Assembly: GCF_039592695.1 (NCBI RefSeq)
Contig: NZ_JBBUTK010000001.1
Coordinates: forward strand, 186,001-250,000
Length of the DNA stretch: 64,000 nt
Origin: Flagellimonas_A sp039592695
Lineage (GTDB): Bacteria > Bacteroidota > Bacteroidia > Flavobacteriales > Flavobacteriaceae
Direction: 5' to 3'
The translations under genes were made by a program, and so were the position numbers. Shown in pieces: positions 28,428 to 37,208 of the stretch. The notes under the pieces were generated by a model. It saw nothing but the letters and a program-made list of their open reading frames with translations. It was not told the origin of the DNA and did not search any database. Within the stretch, counting starts at the first letter, position 1. Every line of letters begins with the position of its first letter.

Positions 28428-30230
28428 ATGGTAAAGCACTTCGGTTTTTTATATGGCTTTCTGTTTTGTGGTATGATCTTGAACGCACAGGTTGCTGCTG
28501 ATTGTGCCAACGCAATACCCATTTGTGACAATACCCCTGTAAATGGGGGCACCAATGGTTATGGGGTCGATGATTTCAATGGGGCATCGCAAAGCGGATG
28601 TTTAGAAAGAACCCAAAGCGGTTCAATCGAATCAAATTCAGCTTGGTACCGTTTTCGAACCAATGCTTCTGGGCAATTGGGCTTCAATATTGGTCATGAC
28701 AGTAGCGAAGACTGGGATTTTGCCCTCTACCGCGCTACTGACTGTAATAGTTTGGGAGACCCTATCCGTTGCAACTTTTTCGACAACAGTGACCAAAAAT
28801 CGTATGTAGGGGTAGGAGAGGACCCCTCTGGGGATTCGGGTTCAGTTTTGTATGAAGATTGGCTACAGGTCAATGCTGGGGAAGACTATTATCTGTTCAT
28901 CAATAATTTCAGCAGTACCAATTCAGGATTTTCCATCCAGTTCTCTGGGGAGATTTTTGTGACGAATCCTTATGATGCGCTGGATTGTTCTATCATAGAT
29001 AACCTTTTGGGTCCGCCTATTGCCGCCTGTGACGGAGAGACCATCACTTTGGATGCCACAACCAGTGGCGCTGTAGGCTATAATTGGTATGCAAACTATG
29101 GCAGTGGCTTTCAAATAGTGACAGGAGAAAACGGTCCGACCTATACCGTTGCGAACGATGCGATATACCGTGTTGAGGTGTTGCAATCTGGGCCGAACAT
29201 CATTAGTGATGTTCAAATAGCCTTCACAACAGCACCAATGACCCAACCCGTTGCAGATGATGTCTATTGCCATGATGGGGGAACAGCGTATGATTTGTTA
29301 TTAAAGGATATGGAAGCATTGGGCGCCCAAGACCCCAATCTTTTCAATGTGAGTTACCATGCTTCCCAAGCCGATGCGATTAATGGAATGAATCCCTTGA
29401 ACAAACAGTATCAAAAACCGGTGGGAAGTGAGACCATATTCATCCGCGTGACTTCCATGGAAAACTCGAGATGTTTTGATGCCTCGCAATCTTTTGAATT
29501 GAATGCGATACAAAATCCTGTTCTGAACATTGAAACGGACGTACCGATGTGTGATAACGCCCCAATGGAAGTCATTGGCGAGACCATGCCCGACCCAAAC
29601 TATACCTACATGTGGGATACGGGTGAAACCACTCCCGCCATTACCGTTGGCCAGCCGGGTAACTATACCTTGACCGCGACCAATACGGCTTCCGGTATCA
29701 CCTGTAATACTGTGAGGACGGTTAGGGTCACTACTTCGGCATCACCAAGAATTACAGATATTGAGATAGACGAACCCCAATTGAGCAATACCGTGACCGT
29801 AATCACCGATGTTGAGGGTGATTTTGAATACAGTCTCGACGATGGCGGGTTTCAAACAAGCAATGTTTTTGAAGAGGTGTTTCCCGGGGCACACACAATT
29901 ACCATGCGTGACCTGTTTGGATGTGGTGTCGTGACCGAACAAATTGTCGTGGTCGGATTCATGAACCATTTCTCGCCCAATGGCGATGGTATCAACGAAA
30001 ATTGGCATGTCGATGGACTCTCAAACCTGAATTCGGCAGTTGTCACCATTTATGACCGCTATGGCAAGTTATTGGCGCAATTAAACGAAAGTTCAGTGGG
30101 GTGGGATGGCAACTTCAATGGGCTGCCATTGCCCTCAACAGACTATTGGTTCAAGCTTTCGTACGTCAATCAAGAAGGGGTTCGCACCTATGCCAAGTAC
30201 CTGCAGAACCACTTTTCGTTAAGGCGATAA
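28428..30230 (+). CDS. T9SS type B sorting-domain secreted protein
   Basis: A 600-residue surface or secreted protein. The signal peptide ends near residue 21 (GMILNAQ). The N-terminal module (23-180) has paired Cys residues (DCANAIPICDN, SGCLERTQ, RCNFF) and the phrase LQVNAGEDYYLFINNFSST. The middle holds Ig/PKD-like beta domains (GNYTLTATNT). The last ~85 residues are the gliding-motility-associated type B sorting domain: NHFSPNGDGINENWHV, VTIYDRYGKLL, GWDGNFNG, LPSTDYWFKL and a final HFSLRR. It is exported through the type IX system. The next gene is a paralog. Confidence 0.9.
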   Translation: MVKHFGFLYGFLFCGMILNAQVAADCANAIPICDNTPVNGGTNGYGVDDFNGASQSGCLERTQSGSIESNSAWYRFRTNASGQLGFNIGHDSSEDWDFALYRATDCNSLGDPIRCNFFDNSDQKSYVGVGEDPSGDSGSVLYEDWLQVNAGEDYYLFINNFSSTNSGFSIQFSGEIFVTNPYDALDCSIIDNLLGPPIAACDGETITLDATTSGAVGYNWYANYGSGFQIVTGENGPTYTVANDAIYRVEVLQSGPNIISDVQIAFTTAPMTQPVADDVYCHDGGTAYDLLLKDMEALGAQDPNLFNVSYHASQADAINGMNPLNKQYQKPVGSETIFIRVTSMENSRCFDASQSFELNAIQNPVLNIETDVPMCDNAPMEVIGETMPDPNYTYMWDTGETTPAITVGQPGNYTLTATNTASGITCNTVRTVRVTTSASPRITDIEIDEPQLSNTVTVITDVEGDFEYSLDDGGFQTSNVFEEVFPGAHTITMRDLFGCGVVTEQIVVVGFMNHFSPNGDGINENWHVDGLSNLNSAVVTIYDRYGKLLAQLNESSVGWDGNFNGLPLPSTDYWFKLSYVNQEGVRTYAKYLQNHFSLRR

Positions 30231-30360
30231 CCCTACTTTTGCAATTTATGGCGTGCATTTCATCGATTAACGGCACAATTTTTACGATAAACGAATACTA
30301 AAATTAGGGTTTGGGCAGTTATAGTTGTTATAAGAAAATAAAACATCTTAGCCCCATATC

Positions 30361-31824
30361 ATGCGAACACTATTTATCGCTTGTTGCTTCTTTTTCTTCC
30401 TATTACATATAAACGCGCAAAATAACAGTTCAGGAGACTGCCGAACAGCGATTCCTGTATGTGCCGACGGCACTCCGATAATGCCACTGATTGATGGGGG
30501 AGGTGATATCAACGATTTTGACCCTGACATTGTTAGGCAGACTGGTTGCCTTGAAAAGGGTAGCGTGAGTTCGGCAAATATAGAAAATAACACCTCTTGG
30601 TATGTTTTTAGGGCAGGTACCGATGGCCAAATCGGTTTTGACATTGAAGCATTGTCTGACACCGCCGAGTGGGATTTTGCACTCTACGGCCCTTATGACC
30701 AAACCTCTGGTCAAAACTTTTGTGGAATTATAGGTGATGGTACATCGGAGCCGATTCGTTGCAACTACGAAGTGAATACAACATCATTTACTGGCATTGG
30801 TGTGAACCCTGAAAACGGACAGGTAGGAGCCCCTTTTGTAAGGGGAAGCCAAAACACTTATGATGAATGGTTGGATGTTCAGGCCGGCGAAATCTATTAC
30901 TTGTTCATCAATAATTTCAATACAAATTTTGATGGTGACCCTGAACCTTTCTCACTCACGTTTACAGGAAGCTCGGTCAGTGCCAATCAAGATACCGCTT
31001 TAGATTGTACACTGCGTGATGAGTTCTTGGGATTGGATATTATCGCCTGCGAGGGTGACCCTGATATTGTTTTGAGCGCCTTGAACTCCCCAGCGGGTTC
31101 TGATATTGCCAATGTGGAATGGACGGTTGATTACGATGATGATGGTACCATTGATGCGACCCTTCCCGGTACTGGGCTTTTTGGTGCTGAACTGGTGGTC
31201 ACAAGCCCAAATTCAGGTCGTTATTTTGTAACCATAACTACCGCTTCCGGTACGCCGCCCACTGTTGTTGACAATGGCGGCATCTTGATAACGTTCTTTG
31301 GTATTCCCCAATTATTGCCTCAACCGGACGGAATCGTAGTAACTGACGATTTGGTCAATAGCGATCAGACCGACCCCTATAATGTGGAATTCAATGTTGA
31401 TGGCGATGGCGATTATGAATATGCCATTAACGGCGGCGAATTTCAAGATGATTCGGTCTTTTTAGATGTGCCTCCCGGGCTCAATACAGTCATTATCAAC
31501 GATAAAAACGGATGTGGCACTACTGAACCCATTGAATTTTTGGTGGTCGGTTATCCAAAATTCTTTTCCCCGAACGGTGACGGCATTCACGACAACTGGA
31601 ATGTCTTGGGCATCGAAACCCTGGATAATCCGGCGGTTTTTATCTTTGACCGTTTTGGCAAACTCTTAAAACAATTGGATGCCGCTACTTTGGGTTGGGA
31701 TGGTACGTTTAATGGCAGACCGTTGCCTGCATCTGACTATTGGTTTAGATTGGATTACGACAGGGATAGGGAGGGCGTCATTGTGGCAAGAAGCGTAAGA
31801 AGGCATTTTTCTTTGATGCGATAA
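30361..31824 (+). CDS. T9SS type B sorting-domain secreted protein, paralog of the previous gene
   Basis: A 487-residue paralog of the preceding protein. The layout is the same: a signal peptide ending at HINAQ, a Cys-bearing N-terminal module (CRTAIPVCADG, TGCLEKGS, IRCNYE, LDVQAGEIYYLFINNFNT), fewer central beta domains, then a type B C-terminal domain (KFFSPNGDGIHDNWNV, VFIFDRFGKLLKQLD, LGWDGTFNGRPLPASDYWF, ending RHFSLMR). The pair probably arose by tandem duplication followed by change in the number of middle domains. A strong terminator follows. Confidence 0.9.
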   Translation: MRTLFIACCFFFFLLHINAQNNSSGDCRTAIPVCADGTPIMPLIDGGGDINDFDPDIVRQTGCLEKGSVSSANIENNTSWYVFRAGTDGQIGFDIEALSDTAEWDFALYGPYDQTSGQNFCGIIGDGTSEPIRCNYEVNTTSFTGIGVNPENGQVGAPFVRGSQNTYDEWLDVQAGEIYYLFINNFNTNFDGDPEPFSLTFTGSSVSANQDTALDCTLRDEFLGLDIIACEGDPDIVLSALNSPAGSDIANVEWTVDYDDDGTIDATLPGTGLFGAELVVTSPNSGRYFVTITTASGTPPTVVDNGGILITFFGIPQLLPQPDGIVVTDDLVNSDQTDPYNVEFNVDGDGDYEYAINGGEFQDDSVFLDVPPGLNTVIINDKNGCGTTEPIEFLVVGYPKFFSPNGDGIHDNWNVLGIETLDNPAVFIFDRFGKLLKQLDAATLGWDGTFNGRPLPASDYWFRLDYDRDREGVIVARSVRRHFSLMR

Positions 31825-31829
31825 AAAAA

Positions 31830-31863
31830 CCGGAAGCAAAAAGCTTCCGGCATCATTTTTTTT
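31830..31863. terminator. Strong bidirectional terminator
   Basis: Perfect 8-bp stem CCGGAAGC / GCTTCCGG (31830-31837 / 31843-31850) with A5 loop, A-run before and T-run after. It separates the convergent T9SS and porin genes. Confidence 0.9.
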
Positions 31864-31876
31864 AAAAGTTTCTCAC

Positions 31877-33376
31877 TTAAAATTTAAGGGTATAGCTTAG
31901 AGTTACATTGGTGTTGATGCGGTTGACCAATGCTGAATTATCGATGCCCGAATCAAAGAAAAGTTCGTTGGTATCCTGTTCGGTTCGGTTCACTGCTAAA
32001 TCCAATCGGCTGCCACCGAAATCATAACCGATACCACCAGAGTATCCTGTCAAATCCCCAATACCGTCAGAGTCATTAAAAGGACTTTCCTCAAAACGAT
32101 ACCCCCCTCGCAGACTTACCCGTTCAATTCTATATTCACCGCCAATTCTGTACGTATTGACCACGCCCAATTGGGCAATCAAGCTATTTTCACTGGCAAA
32201 ATCTGGGTCTGAGGTTGGACGTAACTTCGCCTCAGACATGTCTTGGTAGCTGTAATCAAAGCTTATGAGTCCGTCTTTTCCAAAGACCACCGCAGCACTT
32301 GCTGTTATTTTTGACGGGGTATTGATGCGATACTCTGGGAAAAGGTTGACCAAATTGAAATCTATCAACCCAATACTGTCATCAGCCAAATCAGAACTGA
32401 TACGCTGCGATAGATCATCGGTCAATCTGTACCAAGTTGGGGACTGATAGCTTCCTCCAATTCTAATGTTGTCGTTCAATTTGGCAATGGCGCCAAAACT
32501 GAATGAAAAACCATCACCTTGGGTACGTAAAAAGTTGTCAAAAATAGTGGTCTGTATCTCTGAATCGGCATCATAGCCCCTTTCTTCAAAAAGGGTCAGC
32601 CTATCGATAAGAACCGAATGAAAATTCAGCGACGCTCCGATATATAGATTTTCTTGGTACTGCCCGGCAAAATTGGCCATAAATTTGCTGTTATAGCCTG
32701 AAGTGGTTTGTATCACTTCTTGATTTACATTGGTATATTGGGCATTGCGCACATACGAAGTGCCATCAAGATTGCTCTCATCCGTTGGGTCGATAATGCC
32801 ACCAAAATAGCCCAAAAAAGCTTGCTGGTCACCAAAACCCTGTTCAGCACCGATATTGAGATAGGCATCTGCAACGGTTTCATTTCCCACAAGAAGAATA
32901 TCGCCGAACGGCACGCCTTGGGCGAAATTTAAAAAGTAGTTGTCAATACCTTGGGTTGTGCTTCCCGATGCCAGAAATTCGTTATCAAAGTTCTGTGCCA
33001 AATCATAATTGAAGGCAAGGGACAATTTTTTCCATGGGCTGTCTGGAGATTTAAAGACAAACACCCCACCAGCTTGGTTCAGTTCCACAGCATTCAATTC
33101 AGTATTCACTCTGCTGTTTCCGAAAAAAGCGTCATTATTTCTGTTGTAGTTCGAACCAGAAATGGTGAACTGGCTAAAATTAAAGACAGCTGACCCAGCC
33201 GGATTCACATTCAACGACGACAAATCACCGCCCAAGGCGCCAAAGGCCCCTGACATGCCTTGAAATCTTGCCGTACCTTGAATATTTTCAGTGCTCAAAC
33301 GCAACACATCATTAATGTTCTGGGCAGTAACGGTTGCGCACAATAAGCCCATGATGAAAACCGTGAATTTTTTCAT
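31877..33376 (-). CDS. OmpP1/FadL-like outer membrane transporter
   Basis: A 499-residue outer-membrane protein with a signal peptide ending at TVTAQ (residue 19). The mature N-terminus carries the OmpP1/FadL hallmark: RFQGMSGAFGALGGDLSSLNVNPAG. The rest is a long series of amphipathic beta strands (for example SFDYSYQDMSEAKL, LRGGYRFEESPF) ending NTNVTLSYTLKF. By family it admits hydrophobic compounds such as fatty acids. The true start is the ATG at 33376; the frame stays open to 33868 through the next gene's low-complexity region, but that part is not this protein. Confidence 0.85.
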   Translation of the reverse strand: MKKFTVFIMGLLCATVTAQNINDVLRLSTENIQGTARFQGMSGAFGALGGDLSSLNVNPAGSAVFNFSQFTISGSNYNRNNDAFFGNSRVNTELNAVELNQAGGVFVFKSPDSPWKKLSLAFNYDLAQNFDNEFLASGSTTQGIDNYFLNFAQGVPFGDILLVGNETVADAYLNIGAEQGFGDQQAFLGYFGGIIDPTDESNLDGTSYVRNAQYTNVNQEVIQTTSGYNSKFMANFAGQYQENLYIGASLNFHSVLIDRLTLFEERGYDADSEIQTTIFDNFLRTQGDGFSFSFGAIAKLNDNIRIGGSYQSPTWYRLTDDLSQRISSDLADDSIGLIDFNLVNLFPEYRINTPSKITASAAVVFGKDGLISFDYSYQDMSEAKLRPTSDPDFASENSLIAQLGVVNTYRIGGEYRIERVSLRGGYRFEESPFNDSDGIGDLTGYSGGIGYDFGGSRLDLAVNRTEQDTNELFFDSGIDNSALVNRINTNVTLSYTLKF

Positions 33377-33413
33377 AGCTGATAATTTTTTGTTTAAACT
33401 GAACGGGATATGT

Positions 33414-34748
33414 TTATCTACTTCTTCTACCGCCACTGCGACCACCACCTGATGATCGGCCACCACCGCCAGAAGACCTAAAGCTGCCACTGCTTCTTGA
33501 GCCTCCTCCTGAACTTCTGTAGCTGCCACCACTGCTTCTAGAGCTGCGGCCTGAGCTTCGGTATCCACTGCTTCGTGGGCTACTGCTTCTCGAACTGCGA
33601 TAGCCACTACTTCTAGGTGCTGATCGGCCCGATGATTGGTAACTTCTTGTACTTCTTCCGGATGAACGATATCCTGAGGTTCGATTTCCGGATGAACGAT
33701 AGCTGCGAGAGCTGCTGTTTCCAGATGAATACCTTCTATTGTAGGTACTGCTTCTCGGTGCTGTGCTCCTATAGGTCTGATTTGACCGCGTACTTGAACT
33801 ATATCTAGGTGCAGACCTTGTGCTTCTACTGCTTCTGTATTGTCGGTTGCGGGCAATGGCATCGGCACTTACTGAGCGTCTCACGCCTGAATTGCTCCGA
33901 TAACTCCTCGAACTTCTTGATGCCGTGCTTCTGCCCACGCTCGAACGACCGCTATTTGATCTTGAAACTGTGCCCGCTCTTGACGAACGCGAATAATTTG
34001 CATTTGACCTGCCCCTCAATGAGTTGCTGGCAAGGGTGTTTCCAAATGTGTTTCTTGAATAGCCACGACGACCTCTATTGTATGCATAATTGTTATAATA
34101 CCCGCCATAGAAAGGTCTGTTCCAGCCCCAACCGAAGCCACCGCCCCAGCCGAAACCAGCGTTCCAACCCCAGCCAAAGCCGCCACCCCAGCCCCAGCCT
34201 GCGTTCCAACCCCAACGATTCCAGCCCCAGGGTCTGTTCCAGCCCCAACCGAAGCCACCGCCCCAGAGCCAAGGGTCGTTCCAGCCCCAACCGAAGCCGC
34301 CATTCCATAACCAAGGAGAACCCCAACCCCAGCTATTGTCATATACATTGATGGTCAGGTTTGAAGGATTGTCACCCCAGCCACCAAAACCTTCATAGTT
34401 ATTGTCAAAAGAATCATATTGGGTCTGCGCCCCTATCGCCGTACTGTCTATTTCATTTTCACTAAAGTAATCATCGACATCAGTGAACACCTCACTATCC
34501 AATATTTCACCGTATTGCTGTGCTTTCTGTCCGAAATACTCTCCGTACAAATCCTGTTCGGTCTGTTCGGTTTGCACTGCTGCTGCAGACTTTTTCTCGA
34601 CCCTGGCCACACGATTGCCACTGGCATATATTCCATCATCTTCATAATAGGAGGCCTGTTGGTACGAACCACAGGAAACAACAAGGAAAGTGGCCATCAA
34701 ACCGAAGGCCATGGTTATAAATTTTTGGCGGGGTAAAGTACGTTGCAT
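33414..34748 (-). CDS. Low-complexity lipoprotein, Trp/Gly-rich then Ser/Arg-rich
   Basis: A 444-residue lipoprotein (LVVSC lipobox, Cys about 26). Three zones are visible. Residues about 27-140 are acidic and non-repetitive. Residues about 145-230 consist of short imperfect repeats of GWGWN / GGGFGWGWN with more than a dozen Trp. Residues about 245-444 are almost only Ser, Arg, Gly and Tyr (repeats of YRSSGRS and RSSGG). The repeats are mirrored at DNA level, which leaves long open reading in other frames. It looks like a secreted adhesive or matrix-type protein; function unknown. It lies 37 nt before the porin start and may be co-transcribed with it. Confidence 0.75.
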   Translation of the reverse strand: MQRTLPRQKFITMAFGLMATFLVVSCGSYQQASYYEDDGIYASGNRVARVEKKSAAAVQTEQTEQDLYGEYFGQKAQQYGEILDSEVFTDVDDYFSENEIDSTAIGAQTQYDSFDNNYEGFGGWGDNPSNLTINVYDNSWGWGSPWLWNGGFGWGWNDPWLWGGGFGWGWNRPWGWNRWGWNAGWGWGGGFGWGWNAGFGWGGGFGWGWNRPFYGGYYNNYAYNRGRRGYSRNTFGNTLASNSLRGRSNANYSRSSRAGTVSRSNSGRSSVGRSTASRSSRSYRSNSGVRRSVSADAIARNRQYRSSRSTRSAPRYSSSTRSNQTYRSTAPRSSTYNRRYSSGNSSSRSYRSSGNRTSGYRSSGRSTRSYQSSGRSAPRSSGYRSSRSSSPRSSGYRSSGRSSRSSGGSYRSSGGGSRSSGSFRSSGGGGRSSGGGRSGGRRSR

Positions 34749-35009
34749 CCTTTTCAAATTTTATTGTTAATGTTTTGAACTCACATAAACTCTTACAAAT
34801 TGGCTAAAAAATTGCCCTTTTGTACCAATATTTTGCCTTTTTTTCGCCCCGTAGCACTGCTATGTGGCTTAAAAAAGTCTTCATCTGGGCACAAAACCGC
34901 TAATTTTCGCTTCAATTCAAAATGTTTAATGGAGTTCATTTTAAAAATAGTTAGTTTTATCGTTCTATTTTGTTAATCTAGTCACAAGTTTTGTGCCAAA
35001 CTACTATTG

Positions 35010-36485
35010 ATGGGTAAAAATTTGACGAGCCGTGCCGAGGATTATTCCAAATGGTACAATGAACTTGTAATCAAAGCGGACTTAGCGGAAAATTCAGGGG
35101 TCAGGGGCTGTATGGTCATCAAACCCTATGGTTACGCCATTTGGGAAAAAATGCAGGCCGCTTTGGATAAAATGTTCAAGGATACAGGGCACCAAAACGC
35201 TTATTTTCCCATATTCATTCCCAAGTCATATTTGAGCAAAGAGGCAAGCCATGTTGAAGGTTTTGCCAAAGAATGTGCCGTGGTGACCCATTATCGCTTG
35301 AAAAGCAACGAGGATGGTACAGGTATTGTGGTGGATGATGATGCCAGATTGGAAGAAGAACTGATTGTCAGGCCTACCTCTGAGACGATTATTTGGGATA
35401 CGTTTCGACGATGGATTCAATCCTATCGCGATTTACCACTTTTGATCAACCAATGGGCCAATGTGGTGCGTTGGGAAATGCGTACGCGTCTTTTTTTGCG
35501 TACCGCAGAGTTTCTCTGGCAAGAAGGCCATACGGCACATGCCACAGAGGAAGAAGCCATGCAGGAAGCCGAACAGATGATGCACATTTATGCAGAGTTT
35601 GCTGAAAACCACATGGCGGTACCAGTCATCAAGGGCACCAAAACCGAGAGCGAACGCTTTGCAGGAGCTTTGGAAACGTTTTGCATTGAAGCTTTGATGC
35701 AAGATGGTAAAGCATTGCAGGCAGGCACATCACACTTTTTGGGCCAGAATTTTGCCAAGGCTTTTGATGTGAAATTTGCAACCAAAGAAGGAAAACAAGA
35801 TTATGTCTGGGCCACATCATGGGGTGTTTCCACGCGATTGATGGGTGCACTGATCATGACCCATAGCGATGATAACGGATTGGTGCTACCCCCTAAATTA
35901 GCACCCATTCAAGTGGTTATTGTACCCATCTACAAAGGTTTGGAACAGTTGGATGCCATTTCAGAAAAGGTAAATCCACTTGTAAAAGAATTACAGGCCG
36001 AGGGCATTTCAGTAAAATATGATGATAGGGATACCCATAAGCCAGGGTTCAAGTTCAACGAATACGAGTTGAAGGGTGTTCCTGTGCGTTTGGCCATTGG
36101 GCAGCGTGATCTGGACAATGGTACTTTTGAGGTTGCACGTAGGGATACCCTGGAAAAAGAGACTGTCAAGGCAGGTGCTGTTTTAGACAAAATCAAGCTT
36201 TTGTTAGAGGAGATGCAGAAAAACATCTATGCCAAAGCGCTCAACCATAGGGAAACCCACATTACCAAGGTCGACTCGTATGATGATTTCAAAAAAGTTT
36301 TGGAAGAAAAAGGTGGGTTCATTGCAGCACACTGGGATGGTACCGCAGCCACAGAAAGCAAGATTCAAGAAGAGACCAAGGCCACCATTCGCTGCATACC
36401 CTTAAATGTTGAAAATGAAGAGGGCAAGTGTATGGTCACCGACAATCCATCGCCATATCGGGTACTGTTTGCAAAGGCCTACTAG
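35010..36485 (+). CDS. proS: Prolyl-tRNA synthetase (archaeal/eukaryotic type)
   Basis: Class II synthetase of 491 residues that charges tRNA-Pro. It lacks the INS editing domain of the E. coli form and has the ProS type 3 layout: SRAEDYSKWYNEL at the N-terminus, motif 2 region RWEMRTRLFLRTAEFLWQEGHTAHA, KGTKTESERFAGA, GTSHFLGQNFAKAFDV, motif 3 WGVSTRLMGALIM, an anticodon-binding domain (QVVIVPIY) and the Zn-like C-terminal extension ending LFAKAY. The ATG at 35010 is preceded directly by an in-frame TTG. Confidence 0.95.
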   Translation: MGKNLTSRAEDYSKWYNELVIKADLAENSGVRGCMVIKPYGYAIWEKMQAALDKMFKDTGHQNAYFPIFIPKSYLSKEASHVEGFAKECAVVTHYRLKSNEDGTGIVVDDDARLEEELIVRPTSETIIWDTFRRWIQSYRDLPLLINQWANVVRWEMRTRLFLRTAEFLWQEGHTAHATEEEAMQEAEQMMHIYAEFAENHMAVPVIKGTKTESERFAGALETFCIEALMQDGKALQAGTSHFLGQNFAKAFDVKFATKEGKQDYVWATSWGVSTRLMGALIMTHSDDNGLVLPPKLAPIQVVIVPIYKGLEQLDAISEKVNPLVKELQAEGISVKYDDRDTHKPGFKFNEYELKGVPVRLAIGQRDLDNGTFEVARRDTLEKETVKAGAVLDKIKLLLEEMQKNIYAKALNHRETHITKVDSYDDFKKVLEEKGGFIAAHWDGTAATESKIQEETKATIRCIPLNVENEEGKCMVTDNPSPYRVLFAKAY

Positions 36486-36508
36486 TGCCCAAAAAATAAA
36501 AATCAGGG

Positions 36509-36538
36509 TTGCAATACTTAAAAATAGTTGTATTTTTG
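36509..36538 (+). promoter_or_regulatory. tRNA-Glu promoter
   Basis: TTG (36509-36511), exactly 19 nt, then TATTTTTG (36531-36538). This is one of the best promoter matches in the window. The first tRNA begins 39 nt after the -7 box. Confidence 0.8.
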
Positions 36539-36576
36539 CATCCGCAAATAATGCAACCTACGTTCTTATTTGAAAT

Positions 36577-36648
36577 GGCCCGTTCGTCTAGGGGTTAGGA
36601 CGCCAGGTTTTCATCCTGGTAACAGGGGTTCGATTCCCCTACGGGCTA
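36577..36648 (+). tRNA. tRNA-Glu (anticodon TTC), copy 1
   Basis: A complete 72-nt cloverleaf. The acceptor GGCCCGT pairs with ACGGGCT (one G-T pair), the D arm is GTCTAGGGGTTAGGAC, the anticodon loop TTTTCAT has anticodon TTC, and the T arm is GGGGTTCGATTCCCC. The discriminator is A. CCA is not encoded. Confidence 0.95.
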
Positions 36649-36737
36649 CTTTTTGAGTTCAGAGTGTAGAGTTCAGAGTTAAGCAATTTAAAAGACTCAA
36701 CTCAAAACTTCTCACTCATAACTCATAACTGACAAAA

Positions 36738-36809
36738 GGCCCGTTCGTCTAGGGGTTAGGACGCCAGGTTTTCATCCTGGTAACAGGGGTTCGATTCCCC
36801 TACGGGCTA
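36738..36809 (+). tRNA. tRNA-Glu (anticodon TTC), copy 2
   Basis: Identical over all 72 nt to copy 1. The 89-nt spacer consists of degenerate GAGTTCAGAGT and ACTCATAACT type repeats. Probably transcribed from the same promoter. Confidence 0.95.
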
Positions 36810-36899
36810 CAAATTGAATGTAGAATTTAGAATTACGAGTGTAGAATTTTACTTTTATTTCATTCGTACTTCGTAAATCTAAAATCGTAAATTAAAGAA

Positions 36900-37151
36900 A
36901 TGGCAAATCACAAGTCGGCATTAAAGAGAATCAGAAGAAACGAAGCAGTACGTCTTCGCAACAGGTACCAGCACAAAACAGTGCGGAATGCCATCAAAAA
37001 GCTGCGCAATGAAGAGAATAAAAAGGAAGCACAAAAGCAGCTTCCTGTTGTTGTCGGTATGATTGATAAATTGGCCAAACGCAATATCATCCATTCCAAC
37101 AAAGCTGCCAATTTGAAAAGCAAGTTGATGAGCCAAGTCGCAGCGATGTAG
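36900..37151 (+). CDS. rpsT: 30S ribosomal protein S20
   Basis: An 83-residue basic protein that binds 16S rRNA. It has the S20 pattern: MANHKSALKRIRRNEAVRLRN, HKTVRNAIKKLRN, IDKLAKRNIIHSNKAANLKSKLMSQ. The 90 nt before it repeat AGAATTT and TCGTAAATCTAAAATCGTAA motifs rather than holding a gene. A strong terminator follows at 37177. Confidence 0.95.
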   Translation: MANHKSALKRIRRNEAVRLRNRYQHKTVRNAIKKLRNEENKKEAQKQLPVVVGMIDKLAKRNIIHSNKAANLKSKLMSQVAAM

Positions 37152-37176
37152 TATTTGCTAGGCCAAAGAATTAAAA

Positions 37177-37202
37177 ACCTTCTGATTTCAGAAGGTTTTT
37201 TT
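37177..37202 (+). terminator. rpsT terminator
   Basis: ACCTTCTGA (37177-37185) pairs with TCAGAAGGT (37188-37196), followed by a T7 tract. The A-run on the left may also serve the convergent membrane-protein gene. Confidence 0.85.
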
Positions 37203-37208
37203 GTGCCC

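Noticed and set aside
30301..30340. Shared TTTGGGCAGT(T)ATA motif before 30361 and near position 77 as a common regulatory site
   Set aside because: Only two occurrences of about 12 nt, unlike spacing to the genes, and no palindromic structure.
33377..33868. Long in-frame extension upstream of the OmpP1/FadL-like gene (164 residues rich in Ala, Val, Glu)
   Set aside because: It is a frame-shadow of the Ser/Arg-rich repeats of the neighbouring lipoprotein gene on the same strand; the signal peptide beginning at 33376 marks the true start.
33809..34351. 180-residue plus-strand frame rich in Cys, Ser and Asn opposite the low-complexity lipoprotein
   Set aside because: It mirrors the repeat codons of the minus-strand gene and has no independent features.
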